Below, piece by piece: positions 17,398-26,806 of a DNA stretch of 64,000 nt. How positions within the stretch are numbered: the stretch's first letter is position 1; every line of letters starts with the position of its first letter. Both the position numbers and the translations under genes were made by a program. Origin of the DNA: Hydrocarboniphaga sp. Its GTDB lineage: Bacteria > Pseudomonadota > Gammaproteobacteria > Nevskiales > Nevskiaceae. The DNA is taken from NCBI RefSeq assembly GCF_028291725.1, contig NZ_JAQGNT010000107.1, positions 1 to 64,000 of the forward strand, written 5' to 3'. Below the pieces are notes generated by a model that was not told the DNA's origin, did no database searches, and saw only the letters and a program-made list of their open reading frames with translations.

Positions 17398-17476
17398 GTA
17401 GGTCGGCAATCCCTTGCCGACGGGTACGCCCGAAGCGCAATCGCGGCCTCACGTCGGCAAGGGATTGCCGACCTAC
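17398..17476. repeat. family B REP-like inverted pair (reverse orientation); contains an ABC-gene stop codon
   Basis: Two inverted GTAGGTCGGC hairpins. The spacer holds CGCAATCGCGGCCTCAC, the reverse complement of the GTGAGGCC...ATTGCG spacer of other copies. The right GTAG head supplies the TAG stop codon of the ATM1-type ABC gene. Confidence 0.92.
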
Positions 17477-19290
17477 GCGGCTTCCGCCGGAACCCTTTCG
17501 CGCTGCTGCATGCGCCAGAGGCCGGCGTAAGCGCCGCCGGCGGCCAGCAGCTGGTCGTGGCGGCCCTGCTCGATCACGCGGCCCTGGTCGAGCACGACGA
17601 TCTGGTCGGCGTGCACGATCGTCGACAGGCGATGCGCAATCACCAGGGTCGTGCGGCGTGCGGCGACTTCTTCGATCGCAGTGATGATCGCGCGCTCGGA
17701 TATCGAGTCCAGCGACGAGGTCGCTTCGTCGAAGATCAGGATCGCCGGGTTTTTCAGCAGTGCGCGCGCAATCGCGACGCGCTGCTTCTCGCCGCCGGAC
17801 AGCTTCAGGCCGCGCTCGCCGACCGGCGTGTCGTAGCCCTGCGGCAGCTGGGCGATGAAGCGTTCCAGATGCGCCAACCGCACTGCCTGCTCGACGTCTT
17901 CACGGCTCGCGCCGGGGCGGCCGTACTGCAGGTTGTAGAACAGGCTGTCGTTGAACAGCACCGTGTCCTGCGGCACCACCGCGATCGCGGCGCGCAGGCT
18001 GGCCTGGCTGAATTCGCGCAGGTCGTGGCCGTCGATGCTGATGCGGCCGCCGTCCGGATCGTAGAAACGGAACAGCAGCCGCGCCAGCGTGCTCTTGCCG
18101 GCACCGCTGGCGCCGACCACGGCAACGGTCTTGCCGGCCGGGATATCGAAACTGACGCCTTTCAGAATCGTGCGATCGGCGTTGTAGCCGAAGCGCACAT
18201 CCTCGAAGCGCAGGCTCGGCGAGCCGACCACCAGCGCCTTGGCATCGGCGGCGTCCTGCACTTTCGGCGTCACGTCCAGCAGCGCGAACATGCGGTTCAT
18301 GTCGGTCAGCGCGCGGCGGATTTCGCGGTAGACGAAACCGAGGAAGTTCAGCGGAATGAACAATTGAATGACGTAGGCGTTGATCGCGACGAAGTCGCCC
18401 AGGCTCATGCCGCCGGCCGCGACGCGCTGCGCCGCCAGCACCATCATCAGGCTCAGGCTGCCGGCGACGATCAGCGACTGGCCGACGTTGAGCAGGCCCA
18501 GCGACAGGCGGTTCTGCTGCTGCGCGGTTTCCCATTCGGCCAGGAAGCGGTCGTATTCATCGGCCTCGTGCTTCTCGTTGCCGAAGTATTTGACGGTCTC
18601 GTAGTTCAGCAGCGAATCCACCGCGCGCGTGTTGGCACGCGAATCGAGCTGGTTGGCGATGCGGATGAAGCGCGTGCGCCACTCGGTGACGACCACCGAG
18701 AACGCGATATACACCGTCACCGACACCGCGGTGATGATCGCGAACACAGGGCCATACGCCCACAGCAGGATGCCGGCGACCAGCACCAGCTCGAAGATCG
18801 TCGGCAGGATGTTGAACAGCATGAAGCGCAGCAGGAAGCTGATGCCGGCGACGCCGCGCTCGATATCACGCGACAGCCCGCCGGTGCGGCGGCCCAGGTG
18901 AAAGTCCAGATCCAGGCCATGCAGGTGGCGGAACACCTGCAGCGCGCCGCGGCGCACCGCGCGCTCGGCGACGCGGCCGAACACCACGTCGCGCAGCTCG
19001 CCCATCAGCACATTGACGAAGCGCAGCGCGCCGTAGGCGAGCAGCAAGGACAAGGGCACGAGGGCGATCGCGTGATGGCGCGTGTCGAGGCTGTCGACCA
19101 TGTGCTTGAGCACCAGCGGCAAGGCCACGCCGGACAGCTTGGCGATCACCAGGCAGGACATCGCCAGCGCGATGCGGCCCGGGAAATCCCGCAGGTGCGG
19201 CAGCAGCGCCGGCAGCATGCGCCAGTCGGGCGCCTCGGCTCTGGCGTCGGCTGCGGGTTCGGCGGGCGGCAAGCGGTTGGGGCGCGGCAT
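17473..19290 (-). CDS. ATM1-type ABC exporter (fused permease-ATPase)
   Basis: A 605-residue half-transporter. A six-helix exporter membrane domain (about 40-320, with the KHMVDSLDT motif after helix 1) is followed by an ATPase domain with Walker A GASGAGKST, signature LSGGEKQRV and Walker B ILIFDEATSSLD. Sequence style places it with bacterial Atm1/heavy-metal-tolerance exporters that move glutathione-linked compounds across the inner membrane. ATG 19290 is used because the open upstream codons overlap the divergent protease promoter region. The stop codon is the TAG of a repeat head. Confidence 0.9.
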   Translation of the reverse strand: MPRPNRLPPAEPAADARAEAPDWRMLPALLPHLRDFPGRIALAMSCLVIAKLSGVALPLVLKHMVDSLDTRHHAIALVPLSLLLAYGALRFVNVLMGELRDVVFGRVAERAVRRGALQVFRHLHGLDLDFHLGRRTGGLSRDIERGVAGISFLLRFMLFNILPTIFELVLVAGILLWAYGPVFAIITAVSVTVYIAFSVVVTEWRTRFIRIANQLDSRANTRAVDSLLNYETVKYFGNEKHEADEYDRFLAEWETAQQQNRLSLGLLNVGQSLIVAGSLSLMMVLAAQRVAAGGMSLGDFVAINAYVIQLFIPLNFLGFVYREIRRALTDMNRMFALLDVTPKVQDAADAKALVVGSPSLRFEDVRFGYNADRTILKGVSFDIPAGKTVAVVGASGAGKSTLARLLFRFYDPDGGRISIDGHDLREFSQASLRAAIAVVPQDTVLFNDSLFYNLQYGRPGASREDVEQAVRLAHLERFIAQLPQGYDTPVGERGLKLSGGEKQRVAIARALLKNPAILIFDEATSSLDSISERAIITAIEEVAARRTTLVIAHRLSTIVHADQIVVLDQGRVIEQGRHDQLLAAGGAYAGLWRMQQRERVPAEAA

Positions 19291-19395
19291 GGAGGCCCAT
19301 TGTAGAGAAGCCGCCGCCAGCAGGGGTTTTTGCCCAGATCGCCGCAGCGGCAGGCGGCTAGACTCTAGCCATCGCAGATCCAAAGGGACGCCGCC

Positions 19396-20970
19396 GTGCC
19401 TGGACCACACCGCTCATCGATGCTGACCGCTCTGGCAAGCCTGACCTTGACCGGCCTGTTGCTCGGCTGCGGCGGCGGTGGTGGAGGCGACGACAGCGGC
19501 AGCGATGATCCCTTCGTGCAGCGCACCGCCAGCGCCAATAGCAAGGCCGCGATCTGTGCGGCACCGCGCAGCGGCAACGATCCCTACAACGGCAACCAGC
19601 CCTACCCCGATCGCCAGGGCAACATCGACAACGAGAAGAGCTGGGTGAAAGCCTTCATGGGCGATATCTATCTCTGGTATCGCGAGATTCCGAACGTGAA
19701 CGCGGCGCCCTATACCACCGCTAACTACCAGGGCAGCGTGATGTATGCGCTCGATAGCTACTTCCAGGCCTTGAAGACACGGCAAACAACGACCTCCGGC
19801 AAGTCCAAGGACCAGTTCAGCTTCACCTACCCGACCGACCAGTGGGACGCATTGTCGCAGGGCGGCATCACCGTGGGCTACGGCATGCAGATCGGTCTGC
19901 TCTACGTCGAGTCACCGGGCAAGGCCGTTATTGCCTACTCCGATCCGAACACGCCGGCCACGGCCGCGAGCATCGGCCGCGGCGCCGAAATTCTGGCAGT
20001 CGACGGCGGCGACGTGGTGCTCGACTACGACAGCAGCACCGGCGACTACACGCTCAACGCCGGCCTGTATCCCAGCGCTGAGGGCGAGCAGCACAGCTTC
20101 ACGCTGCACGACTACGGCGCCAGCAGCAACCGCAACGTCACCCTGACCGCGCAGCAAGTAACCTCGACGCCGGTGCAGAACGTACATACCTTGGACACCC
20201 CCAGCGGCCGCGTCGGCTACATGCTGTTCAACGACCACATCGCCACCGCTGAGGGCATGCTGATCAATGCCGTCACCGCTTTGGGCAACGCAGGCATAAG
20301 CGACCTGGTGCTCGACATGCGCTACAACGGCGGCGGCTACCTCGACATCGCCAGTGAGCTGGGCTACATGATCGCGGGCAGCGCGCGCACCAGCGGCAAG
20401 GTCTTCGAGAAGCTCAGCTTCAACGACAAAAACCCATTGGCGCAGGTCGACGGCATCGCCACGCCCTTTCATGCCGCCGCAGTTGGCTTCGACCCGTCGG
20501 TCAGCAGCGGCAGCAGCCTGCCGAGCCTGAGCCTGCAGCGGCTGTTCGTGCTGGCAGGACCAGGCACGTGTTCGGCGAGCGAGGCGGTGATCAACGGCCT
20601 GCGCGGCGTCAATGTCGATGTGGTGCTGATCGGCGACACCACCTGCGGCAAGCCGTATGGTTTTTTCCCGACTGACAACTGCGGGCTGTCGTACTTCGCG
20701 ATCGAGTTCGCCGGCGTCAATGCCCTGGGCTTCGGCGACTACGCCGACGGTTTCGCTCCGAACTGCGCTGTGGACGACGATTTGGGCCATGCGCTCGGCG
20801 ATCCGAACGAGGCGCTGCTGGCGACGGCGCTGAGTTATCGCAGTAACGGCAGCTGTGCAGTGACGGCGAGCCGGGCCGCGTCGTTCGACGAAACGCACGC
20901 GGCGCGCGAGCCGATGAAGCTGCTGCGCAGCCCGCTGCGCGAGAACCGGATTCTGGGGCGTCCGAAGTAG
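19396..20970 (+). CDS. S41-family peptidase lipoprotein (C-terminal processing protease-like)
   Basis: A 524-residue predicted lipoprotein. It starts at GTG 19396, or at ATG 19420, which would leave a tighter signal peptide. The lipobox is LLGC, followed by a Gly/Asp-rich linker. A PDZ-like region lies at about 155-210 (TAASIGRGAEILAVDGG). The S41 core has LDMRYNGGGYLD, the serine region GTCSASEAV and lysine region TTCGKPYGF, i.e. a plausible Ser-Lys dyad. Several cysteines suggest a disulfide-stabilised secreted enzyme. Substrate unknown. It is divergent from the ABC exporter gene and convergent with spoT. Confidence 0.88.
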   Translation: MPGPHRSSMLTALASLTLTGLLLGCGGGGGGDDSGSDDPFVQRTASANSKAAICAAPRSGNDPYNGNQPYPDRQGNIDNEKSWVKAFMGDIYLWYREIPNVNAAPYTTANYQGSVMYALDSYFQALKTRQTTTSGKSKDQFSFTYPTDQWDALSQGGITVGYGMQIGLLYVESPGKAVIAYSDPNTPATAASIGRGAEILAVDGGDVVLDYDSSTGDYTLNAGLYPSAEGEQHSFTLHDYGASSNRNVTLTAQQVTSTPVQNVHTLDTPSGRVGYMLFNDHIATAEGMLINAVTALGNAGISDLVLDMRYNGGGYLDIASELGYMIAGSARTSGKVFEKLSFNDKNPLAQVDGIATPFHAAAVGFDPSVSSGSSLPSLSLQRLFVLAGPGTCSASEAVINGLRGVNVDVVLIGDTTCGKPYGFFPTDNCGLSYFAIEFAGVNALGFGDYADGFAPNCAVDDDLGHALGDPNEALLATALSYRSNGSCAVTASRAASFDETHAAREPMKLLRSPLRENRILGRPK

Positions 20971-20973
20971 CGT

Positions 20974-21052
20974 GTAGGTTGGGGTGAGCACAGCGAACCC
21001 CAACATCGGCGCGGAACGAATGTTGGGGTTCGCTGCGCTCACCCCAACCTAC
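20974..21052. repeat. family A REP-like inverted pair
   Basis: Complete inverted pair, spacer ATCGGCGCGGAACGAA, starting 4 bp after the S41 gene stop. It is immediately followed by a family-B half-element, making a composite 3' region between convergent genes. Confidence 0.9.
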
Positions 21053-21056
21053 TCAG

Positions 21057-21083
21057 CACGTCGGCAAGGGATTGCCGACCTAC
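21057..21083. repeat. family B half-element; contains the spoT stop codon
   Basis: A single inverted family-B hairpin (GTCGGCAAGGGATTGCCGAC) ending in CTAC. Its GTAG head on the minus strand gives the TAG stop codon of spoT. Confidence 0.88.
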
Positions 21084-23242
21084 GTGCGGACGACTTTCTC
21101 CACGCCGTCGAGCCGATGCAGACGCCGCATCACGTGCGCCAGATGCACCCGCGATTTCACCGTGATGATGAAGCGGATCTCGATGGTCTCGCCGCCGGCG
21201 CGGTCCGGCATCTGCACGTTCTCGATGCTGGATTCGGAGCTGGTGATTTCGGCGGTGACCCGCGCCAGCAGGCCGCGCTGGTTCAGCGCATGCACGCGGA
21301 TTTCGGACAGGTAGTCGCCCAGCACCTGGTCGGCCCAGATCAGCGGTACCCAGTCCTGCGGCCTGGCCTTGGCGTGCTTGCAGTCGATGCGGTGGATGAC
21401 GATGCCGCGGCCGACGCTGACGTTGCCGCGGATATCGTCGCCCGGGATCGGCCGGCAGCAGCGCGCGTAATCGACGACCAGGCCCTCGGTGCCCTCGATC
21501 GCCAGCGGCGCGGCCGTCGAGGTATCCGATTTGCTCGAGTTCTGGTCCGGCAGGAAGTGCCGCGCGACCAGCGGCGCCAGGCGCTCGCCGGTGCCGATGG
21601 CCGCGTACAACTCCTCCATGTCCTTCAGGCCGTAGGCCTTCAGCACCGGCTCGGCCGCTTCTTCGCGCAGTTTGCCCAGCGGCACGCCGAGATCGCGCAT
21701 CGCGATCTCGATCAGGCGACGGCCCAGGCGCACCGCCTCGTCCTCGCGCTGGTTGCGCAGGAAGTTGCGGATGTGGCTGCGCGCTTTCGCGGTCTTGACG
21801 AAGTTCAGCCAGGCCGCGTTCGGCCGCGCATGCCGGGCGGTGATGATCTCGACGGTTTGCCCACTTCTCAAAGGCGTATTCAGCGGCTCCAGGCTGCCGT
21901 CGATGCGCGCAGCGACACAGCGATCACCCAGCTCCGAGTGCACCGAGTAGGCGAAGTCCACCGAGGTCGCGCCCTTGGGCATGCGCCGGATCAGGCCCTT
22001 GGGCGTGAACACGTAGACCTCGTCCGGGAACAGGTCGACCTTGACGCCCTCGATGAACTCCAGCGATCCAGCCGTACCCAGTTCGTCGAACAGCCCGCGC
22101 AGCCATTCGTTGGCGCGCACCTGCGGCGCCGACGACACGCCGTCCTTGCTGCCCATCTTGTACTGCCAGTGCGCGGCGATGCCGGAGTCGGCGATGTGGT
22201 GCATCTCGCGCGTGCGGATCTGGACTTCGATCTTGTGGCCTTCCGGCCCGATGCAGGTGGTGTGCAGGCTCTGGTAGCCGTTGGCCTTGGAGTTGGCGAT
22301 GTAGTCGTCGAAGCCGCCCGGCACCGGCTTGTAGACGTGATGCACCACGCCGAGCGCGCGATAGCAGTCGTCGACCTTGGCGACGATGATGCGGAAGCCC
22401 AGCAGATCCATCACCTGCAGCAGGCGCATCTTCTTGCGCCGCATCTTCTGGTAGATGCTGTAAATGTTCTTTTCGCGGCCGACCACGGTCGCGCCGATGC
22501 CTTCTTCGCGCAGCGCCTTGGCGATCTTGCTCTCGACGCCCTTGATCAGGTTCTTGGAATCGCCGATCTGGTCGTCGATCGCGCGCTCGAGCACGCGATG
22601 GCGCTCGGGATGCATGTTGGCGAACGCCAGATCCTCGAGCTGGGTGCGGATCGTGTGGATGCCGAGGCGCTGCGCGATCGGCGCGTAGATCTGCAGCGTC
22701 TCCTTGGCGACGCGGATGCGCTTCTCGGGCTCGGTGGCGCCGAGCGTGCGCATGTTGTGCAGGCGGTCGGCGAGCTTGACCAGGATCACGCGCAGGTCGT
22801 GAGTCATCGCCAGCAGCAGCTTGCGGAAGCTCTCGGCCTGCAGCTCGGCGCGCGACAGGCCCTCGACCTTGCCGATCTTGGTGACGCCCTCGACCAGGTC
22901 GGCGACGTCCTTGCCGAACACCATCGCGACGCGGTCCTTGGAGACCTCGGTGTCCTCGATGACGTCGTGCAGGATCGCGGCCATCAGCGTGGTCGCGTCC
23001 ATGCGCATTTCGGCGAGGATGCGCGCGACCGCCAGCGGGTGATAGATGTAGGGCTCGCCGGAGCTGCGGTTCTGCCCGGCGTGATGCTTGGCGCCGAACT
23101 CGTAGGCGCGGCGCACGTCGGCGATCTGGTCTTCCGGCAGGTACTCGTCGAGTACCTTGACCAGCGACTCGATACCGAACTCGCGCACCACGCTGCGCTT
23201 GTGCAGCGCCGTGCTCAGACGATTGATGACCGGGAGATCCAT
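21080..23242 (-). CDS. spoT: bifunctional (p)ppGpp synthase/hydrolase, SpoT type
   Basis: A 720-residue stringent-response enzyme that makes and degrades (p)ppGpp. The hydrolase HD domain (about 40-200, AAILHDVIEDT intact), synthetase domain (about 235-360, NGYQSLHTTCIG and VQIRTREMHHIAD), TGS domain (about 385-450, FTPKGLIRRMPKGATSVDFA) and C-terminal ACT domain (about 645-720) are all present. An intact hydrolase motif marks it as SpoT/Rel rather than RelA. rpoZ, often next to spoT in related bacteria, is not here. No strong ribosome-binding site precedes ATG 23242. The stop codon is provided by a repeat. Confidence 0.97.
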   Translation of the reverse strand: MDLPVINRLSTALHKRSVVREFGIESLVKVLDEYLPEDQIADVRRAYEFGAKHHAGQNRSSGEPYIYHPLAVARILAEMRMDATTLMAAILHDVIEDTEVSKDRVAMVFGKDVADLVEGVTKIGKVEGLSRAELQAESFRKLLLAMTHDLRVILVKLADRLHNMRTLGATEPEKRIRVAKETLQIYAPIAQRLGIHTIRTQLEDLAFANMHPERHRVLERAIDDQIGDSKNLIKGVESKIAKALREEGIGATVVGREKNIYSIYQKMRRKKMRLLQVMDLLGFRIIVAKVDDCYRALGVVHHVYKPVPGGFDDYIANSKANGYQSLHTTCIGPEGHKIEVQIRTREMHHIADSGIAAHWQYKMGSKDGVSSAPQVRANEWLRGLFDELGTAGSLEFIEGVKVDLFPDEVYVFTPKGLIRRMPKGATSVDFAYSVHSELGDRCVAARIDGSLEPLNTPLRSGQTVEIITARHARPNAAWLNFVKTAKARSHIRNFLRNQREDEAVRLGRRLIEIAMRDLGVPLGKLREEAAEPVLKAYGLKDMEELYAAIGTGERLAPLVARHFLPDQNSSKSDTSTAAPLAIEGTEGLVVDYARCCRPIPGDDIRGNVSVGRGIVIHRIDCKHAKARPQDWVPLIWADQVLGDYLSEIRVHALNQRGLLARVTAEITSSESSIENVQMPDRAGGETIEIRFIITVKSRVHLAHVMRRLHRLDGVEKVVRT

Positions 23243-23289
23243 GTTCTGACTATAACAGCGGCGCTCAAAATCTCATTCGATCGTGGATC

Positions 23290-23368
23290 GTAGGTTGGGG
23301 TGAGCATCGCGAACCCCAACATCGGCGCGGAACGAATGTTGGGGTTCGCGATGCTCACCCCAACCTAC
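23290..23368. repeat. family A REP-like inverted pair
   Basis: Complete inverted pair in the gap between spoT and the cyclase gene. Both arms carry the same paired change (GAGCATCGCGA instead of GAGCGCAGCGA), so the two halves have stayed matched. Confidence 0.9.
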
Positions 23369-23395
23369 ACCGGCTACACCGGCAGCCGGCGTCGA

Positions 23396-24685
23396 TCAGA
23401 TACTGAAATGCGCGACCGGCTCGCCGAAGCCTTTCAGGATCAGCGGCTCGCGCGAGCTTGCCGTGAGGCTGCCGGCGCCGAGTTGCGTCGTGTCGTCGAT
23501 CAGGATCTCGCCGTCGTGGGCCTGCTCGCACAGCCGGCAGGCCAGGTTCACCGCCGAACCGACCGCGGTGTATTCCAGGCGAGCGATGCCGCCGATCACG
23601 CCGACCGTGACCGGGCCGCTGGCGACACCGACACCGATGCCGAGCCGCGGGCCGAGCTCGCTCCACTGCTCGATCAGCTCCTGGCAGACACTGCGCAGCC
23701 GCAGCGACAGCTCGATCGCGCGCCCGGCGTGGTCCGGCAGCGCGATCGGCGCGCCGACCAGCACCAGGATGCCGTCGCCAGCGTAGTCCTTGATCGTGCC
23801 GCCGTACTGAGCCACGACCTTGCCCGCCGTGTCGTAATACTCGCGCAGCACCTGGATCACCAGTTGCGATGGCACCGCGCGCGCAAAACTCGAGAAACCG
23901 CGCAGATCGCAGGCCACTGCGGTGATCGTCAGCTGGCTGTCCTGCATCGCCTGGCGCAGCCCGCGCTCGGACACCAGTCGCGCCACCTCCGGCGACAGGA
24001 AGCGCGCCATGAACAGGCCGCGCTGGCCCTGCATCACGTGGTAGTGCACCGATCCGATCAGCAGGATCATCTCGCCGATCACGATCGCGACCGATGCCAG
24101 CTGCGGCGGCAGCACGAAGCCCGACACCATGAACGGGATGCAGCCGGCGAAGGCCAGCAGGCGCAGGCGTTCGCTGCGATCCGGGCGCCGGTTCAGCAGC
24201 AGCACCAGCGAGGTCATGCCGGCGAAAACCGCGAGCAGCACCGGCGTCGCGAACAGCCAGAATCCGGCGCGGCCGAAAGCGCCGCGGCCGTCGGCCGAGC
24301 GCAGAAAGTCGTCGAGGCGAATCTGCGGCCACAGCAACGCGAACACCGAATAGGCCACGCCGCTGAGCTGGCCGAAGCGCAGCACGCGGTCGCCGAAACG
24401 CGTGTCGAAATCCGCCGGCACCGGCACCGTGCGGCGCGCGCGCAGCAGCCACTCGAGCATCATGACGATCGCCAGCGATTCCGGCAGCGCCAGCCAGCCC
24501 GACCAGCTCGGCGCATGCCGCGCATCCGGGATCAGGCCCTGGTTCAGGAAGATCGCCAGGCCGGTTGCGGCCAGCGCGCTGGCCAGCGCCCGCGAAGTGC
24601 TGCTCTTGCGGTCGGCCGACAGGAACGCCAGCGCCATGCCGAGCGCAACCAGCGATACCAGCACCTGCGGCGTGATGTTGCCCAA
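23396..24685 (-). CDS. membrane-bound class III adenylate/guanylate cyclase
   Basis: A 429-residue protein: six or seven N-terminal membrane helices (about 5-220), then a class III nucleotide cyclase catalytic domain (about 245-410). Metal-binding aspartates are seen in VACDLRGFSS and DYAGDGILVLVG, and the YTAVGSAVNLACRLCE block is present. The start is TTG at 24685, supported by GGGGAGA at ideal spacing; no ATG occurs nearby in frame. Product cAMP versus cGMP cannot be decided by eye. It sits between spoT and a Kef antiporter, flanked on both sides by repeats. Confidence 0.88.
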   Translation of the reverse strand: MGNITPQVLVSLVALGMALAFLSADRKSSTSRALASALAATGLAIFLNQGLIPDARHAPSWSGWLALPESLAIVMMLEWLLRARRTVPVPADFDTRFGDRVLRFGQLSGVAYSVFALLWPQIRLDDFLRSADGRGAFGRAGFWLFATPVLLAVFAGMTSLVLLLNRRPDRSERLRLLAFAGCIPFMVSGFVLPPQLASVAIVIGEMILLIGSVHYHVMQGQRGLFMARFLSPEVARLVSERGLRQAMQDSQLTITAVACDLRGFSSFARAVPSQLVIQVLREYYDTAGKVVAQYGGTIKDYAGDGILVLVGAPIALPDHAGRAIELSLRLRSVCQELIEQWSELGPRLGIGVGVASGPVTVGVIGGIARLEYTAVGSAVNLACRLCEQAHDGEILIDDTTQLGAGSLTASSREPLILKGFGEPVAHFSI

Positions 24686-24714
24686 GCGTTCTCCCCTAGC
24701 GGCATCAGCCTAGC

Positions 24715-24794
24715 GTAGGTCGGCAATCCCTTGCCGACGTGAGCCCCCCGGTTACGCATTGAAGGTGCATGTCGGCAAGGGACTGCCGACCTAC
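24715..24794. repeat. family B REP-like inverted pair
   Basis: Inverted GTAGGTCGGC hairpins with a GTGAGCCCCCCGGTTACGCATTGAA spacer region, in the gap between the Kef-type gene end and the cyclase start. Confidence 0.9.
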
Positions 24795-24806
24795 ATTCGG
24801 CGCGAT

Positions 24807-26603
24807 TCAGGCCACGCGCTTCTTCGCCAGCTCGTCGACCATCGGCGCGGCCTCGGCGTCCGAATCGAACAGCTCTTCGAGCTCGCGATTCGCCTCGCGC
24901 GCGGCCTGCAGCAGCGACTGCTCGTCGCGCGATCCGGCCAGCTGGCGCAGCAGGGTTTTCTCGTCGTGGCGGCGGAAGGTGCTGATCGTGCGCTCGACCA
25001 GGGTCTCGCTTTCGCCCAGCGCCAGCAGCACCTTGCGCGTTGCCTCCAGCGACGAGAAATAGCTGCGCCGGACCACGCTCTTGACGCCCATGTCGAGCAG
25101 ATCCAGCGCGTGCTGACGGGTGCGGGCGATGGCGATGATAGTCAGCGTCGGATAGTGATGGCGCGCGGTCTCCACCACGCGCCTGGATTCGGCCGGATCG
25201 GAGATCGCGACCACCAGCAGCCGGGCGTCGCCGGTGTGCGCGGCGCGCAACACTTCGAAACGCGAGGCGTCGCTGTAGAAAACCGGGATGCCGAGACGGC
25301 GCAGGAACGCGACGTTGTCGGCATTCTTGTCGAGCACCGAGTAGCGGATGCGGCGCATGCGCAGGATACGGCCGACGATCTGGCCGAAAGGCCCGAAGCC
25401 GGCGATCACCACCGGTGCCGCCTCGATGTCGATCTCGTCGAACGGCGGCGGCGCAATCTCGGGCCGCATCCGCGCATGCACCATATAGATGAGCGGCGCC
25501 AGCATCATCGACAGCGTCACCGACAGCACCAGCAGATCCTGCAGCGCCGGGTCGAGCAGGCCCGCGCCGACCGCGACGCCGAACAGCACGAACGCGAACT
25601 CGCCGCCCTGCGCCAGCGCCAGCGCCAGTGAGCGCGAGGAATCAGCGGGCATGCCGAACAGCCGGCCGACGACGAAGATCACCGCGGCCTTGACCACGAT
25701 CAGCCCGGCCACCACCGCCAGCACCTGCAGCGGATGCTCGGCGAATAGGCCGACATTGGCCGACATGCCCACCGCGATGAAGAACAGGCCCAGCAGCAGG
25801 CCCTTGAACGGTTCGATGTCGGCCTGCAGCTCGTGGCGATATTCGGAATCGGCCAGCAGCACGCCGGCGAGGAAGGCGCCGAGCGACATCGACAGCCCGA
25901 CCGCGTCCATCGCCAGCGCCGTGGCGATCACCACCAACAGCGCCGCCGCGGTGAAGATTTCCGCGACCTGGATCTTGGCCAGCGCACGCAGCAACGGGCG
26001 CAGCGCATAGCGGCCACCGAGCACGGTCAGCACCACCGCGGCGACGGCCATCGCGACGCTAAGCGTGGTCGACTGGCCCGACGCCGCATGCGCACCCTCG
26101 CCGATCGCCAGCACCGGCACCAGCGCCAGGAACGGGATGATCGATAGATCCTGAAACAGCAGGATCGCGAACGCGCCGCGGCCATGGCGCGTGGTGAGTT
26201 CGCCGCGCTCGGCCAGCATCTGCAACACGAAGGCGGTGGACGACATCGCCAGACCGAAGCCGGCGATCAGCGCGGTGCTCGGCGACAGGCCGGCCGCGAG
26301 CGCGATGCCGGCGAGCGCGATCGTCGTCAGCAGCACCTGCAGTCCGCCGCTGCCGAACACCGCCGAGCGCAGACGCCACAACCGGGTCGGCTGCAATTCC
26401 AGGCCGATGATGAACAGCAGCAGCACCACGCCGAATTCGGAGAAGTGCAGGATCGATTCGACATCCGAAATCAGGCCCAGGCCCCAGGGCCCGATGCAGA
26501 CGCCGGCGGCGAGATAACCGAGCACCGCGCCCAGGCCGAGCCGCTTGAACAGCGGCACGAAGAGCACGGCGGCGGCGAGAAACAAGGCGATATCCAGCAG
26601 CAT
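24807..26603 (-). CDS. CPA2-family K+/H+ antiporter with TrkA-N domain (KefB/KefC-like)
   Basis: A 598-residue inner-membrane protein with about 12 helices (1-390) carrying the CPA2 signatures LLFIIGLELQP, FLAGVLLADSEYR and ALAQGGEFAFVLF. A cytoplasmic RCK/TrkA-N domain follows (about 405-520; nucleotide motif GFGPFGQIVGRIL, conserved DKNADNV). The role is glutathione-adduct or nucleotide-gated K+ efflux or cation/proton exchange during electrophile stress. The acidic C-terminal tail is flexible. No KefF/KefG ancillary gene is adjacent. Confidence 0.92.
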   Translation of the reverse strand: MLLDIALFLAAAVLFVPLFKRLGLGAVLGYLAAGVCIGPWGLGLISDVESILHFSEFGVVLLLFIIGLELQPTRLWRLRSAVFGSGGLQVLLTTIALAGIALAAGLSPSTALIAGFGLAMSSTAFVLQMLAERGELTTRHGRGAFAILLFQDLSIIPFLALVPVLAIGEGAHAASGQSTTLSVAMAVAAVVLTVLGGRYALRPLLRALAKIQVAEIFTAAALLVVIATALAMDAVGLSMSLGAFLAGVLLADSEYRHELQADIEPFKGLLLGLFFIAVGMSANVGLFAEHPLQVLAVVAGLIVVKAAVIFVVGRLFGMPADSSRSLALALAQGGEFAFVLFGVAVGAGLLDPALQDLLVLSVTLSMMLAPLIYMVHARMRPEIAPPPFDEIDIEAAPVVIAGFGPFGQIVGRILRMRRIRYSVLDKNADNVAFLRRLGIPVFYSDASRFEVLRAAHTGDARLLVVAISDPAESRRVVETARHHYPTLTIIAIARTRQHALDLLDMGVKSVVRRSYFSSLEATRKVLLALGESETLVERTISTFRRHDEKTLLRQLAGSRDEQSLLQAAREANRELEELFDSDAEAAPMVDELAKKRVA

Positions 26604-26681
26604 CGGCAGCGTCCTTTCCCTAGGTCGCCCAGACCAGGCGATTGCTTGGCGATTGCTGCCATTCGGCGGAAATCACTCAAG

Positions 26682-26775
26682 ACTTTGTCACAATATTGTT
26701 TACAATTAATAGCTTGAAACGATCTCTTGCAATACTTTCAAACTTGTTCTCAAATATATACAGATTTTAAAAACT
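26682..26775. promoter_or_regulatory. AT-rich upstream region with inverted repeats ahead of the AbiEi-like gene
   Basis: About 95 bp of strikingly AT-rich sequence in a GC-rich chromosome. It holds CAATATTG (a perfect palindrome) overlapping ATTGT-TT-ACAAT (26695-26706). AbiEi antitoxins are known to bind inverted repeats at their own promoters, so these are candidate operator sites. I could not pick an unambiguous -35/-10 pair. The rest of the 203-bp gap shows nothing else. Confidence 0.45.
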
Positions 26776-26806
26776 ATTTACGCTTGCGCACACGCTAGCC
26801 CGCCTG

